NCBI GenBank assembly: GCA_963818225.1
Contig: CAWFRO010000002.1
Location: forward strand, 106,868 to 170,867
Direction: 5' to 3'
DNA: 64,000 bases
Source of the DNA: Palsa-504 sp963818225
GTDB taxonomy: Bacteria > Actinomycetota > Actinomycetes > Streptosporangiales > Streptosporangiaceae
Shown here: positions 63,949 to 64,000 of the stretch, piece after piece
Position numbering within the stretch: position 1 is the first letter of the stretch
Layout: every line of letters begins with the position of its first letter
Notes under the pieces: model-generated
What the model saw: only the letters and a program-made list of their open reading frames with translations
Told to the model about the DNA's origin: nothing
Database searches by the model: none
Program-made: the position numbers and the translations under genes

Positions 63949-64000
63949 CCCGCTGCTGGGACCGCGGTGCAGGTTCGCGCCCTCATGCAGCGAGTACGCT
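63851..64000 (+). CDS. yidD: Membrane protein insertion efficiency factor YidD (cut by window end)
   Basis: The visible part reads RLLMLPITGYRRFISPLLGP then RCRFAPSCSEYA, the signature start of YidD with its Cys residue, a small protein that helps YidC insert membrane proteins. It is cut at base 64000. The start is not certain: ATG 63851 is in frame but GTG 63896 gives a more usual N-terminus. It overlaps rnpA in another frame. Confidence 0.88.
   Translation, partial: MPQTSRQDSTARTATVPARLLMLPITGYRRFISPLLGPRCRFAPSCSEYA

Overview
The window comes from a very GC-rich actinobacterium. The best fit is a Streptosporangiales or Streptomyces-like actinomycete. The evidence is the origin cluster rpmH-dnaA-dnaN-recF-dciA-gyrB-gyrA-DUF3566, the fhaA-fhaB-pstP-rodA-pbpA-pknA-pknB-crgA cell-wall signalling operon, the proteasome activator bpa, a 41-residue DLW-39 protein, and a pSAM2-like integrative element. 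No species can be named from sequence alone.

Layout. (1) 1-6226 is the right part of an AICE-type integrative conjugative element: pra-like activator, FtsK/TraSA-like translocase, RepSA-like initiator, xis and tyrosine integrase, ending at the 3' end of tRNA-Ser. (2) 6.3-14.9 kb holds a ParA/MinD-like ATPase, bpa, pheA, a family 2 glycosyltransferase, a STAS/anti-sigma pair, an orphan polysaccharide-export ABC ATPase, a PAS/GAF histidine kinase and a universal stress protein. (3) 15.1-24.5 kb is the Ser/Thr kinase, FHA and peptidoglycan operon, after tRNA-Leu. (4) 24.5-32 kb holds rhomboid protease, cyclophilin, a tandem-repeat membrane protein, a GT-C enzyme, a DnaA-box cluster and a 989-residue HerA-like ATPase with a small membrane partner. 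(5) 32.1-38.6 kb is the glgX-treY-treZ operon, which turns glycogen into trehalose. (6) 38.7-44.9 kb holds an intact IclR regulator flanked by gene remnants, a methyltransferase, a Pr6Pr membrane protein, a phospholipase C-like enzyme, an Rpf/LysM protein with a structured leader and a flavoprotein. (7) 45-48.2 kb is an IS4-family insertion sequence and a gene-poor, lower-GC stretch. (8) 48.2-52.5 kb lies between tRNA-Ala and tRNA-Ile: Fpg, a HAD hydrolase, DLW-39, a ribbon-helix-helix/Clp-N protein and an integrase remnant. (9) 52.6-64 kb is the replication-origin cluster.

Frameshifts matter for reading this window. About 27 single-base frame breaks are visible, unevenly spread. Several lie in genes the cell cannot lose (dnaA has four, gyrB one, pknA one), so base-level errors in the assembly are likely. 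Broken genes elsewhere (the integrative element, the tre operon, fpg, the IS) should not be read as true pseudogenes without checking the reads. Spans given here join the frames.

How the genes work together: PknA/PknB sense muropeptides and are reversed by PstP. FhaA/FhaB read the phosphothreonines and RodA/PbpA build wall under that control. CrgA ties this to division. DnaA, DnaN, RecF, DciA and gyrase run replication at the nearby origin. The most unusual items are the HerA-like ATPase pair, the DnaA-box cluster 33 kb from dnaA, the transposase start site buried in a long hairpin, the RHH/Clp-N regulator with triple operator half-sites, and two integrase-next-to-tRNA scars.
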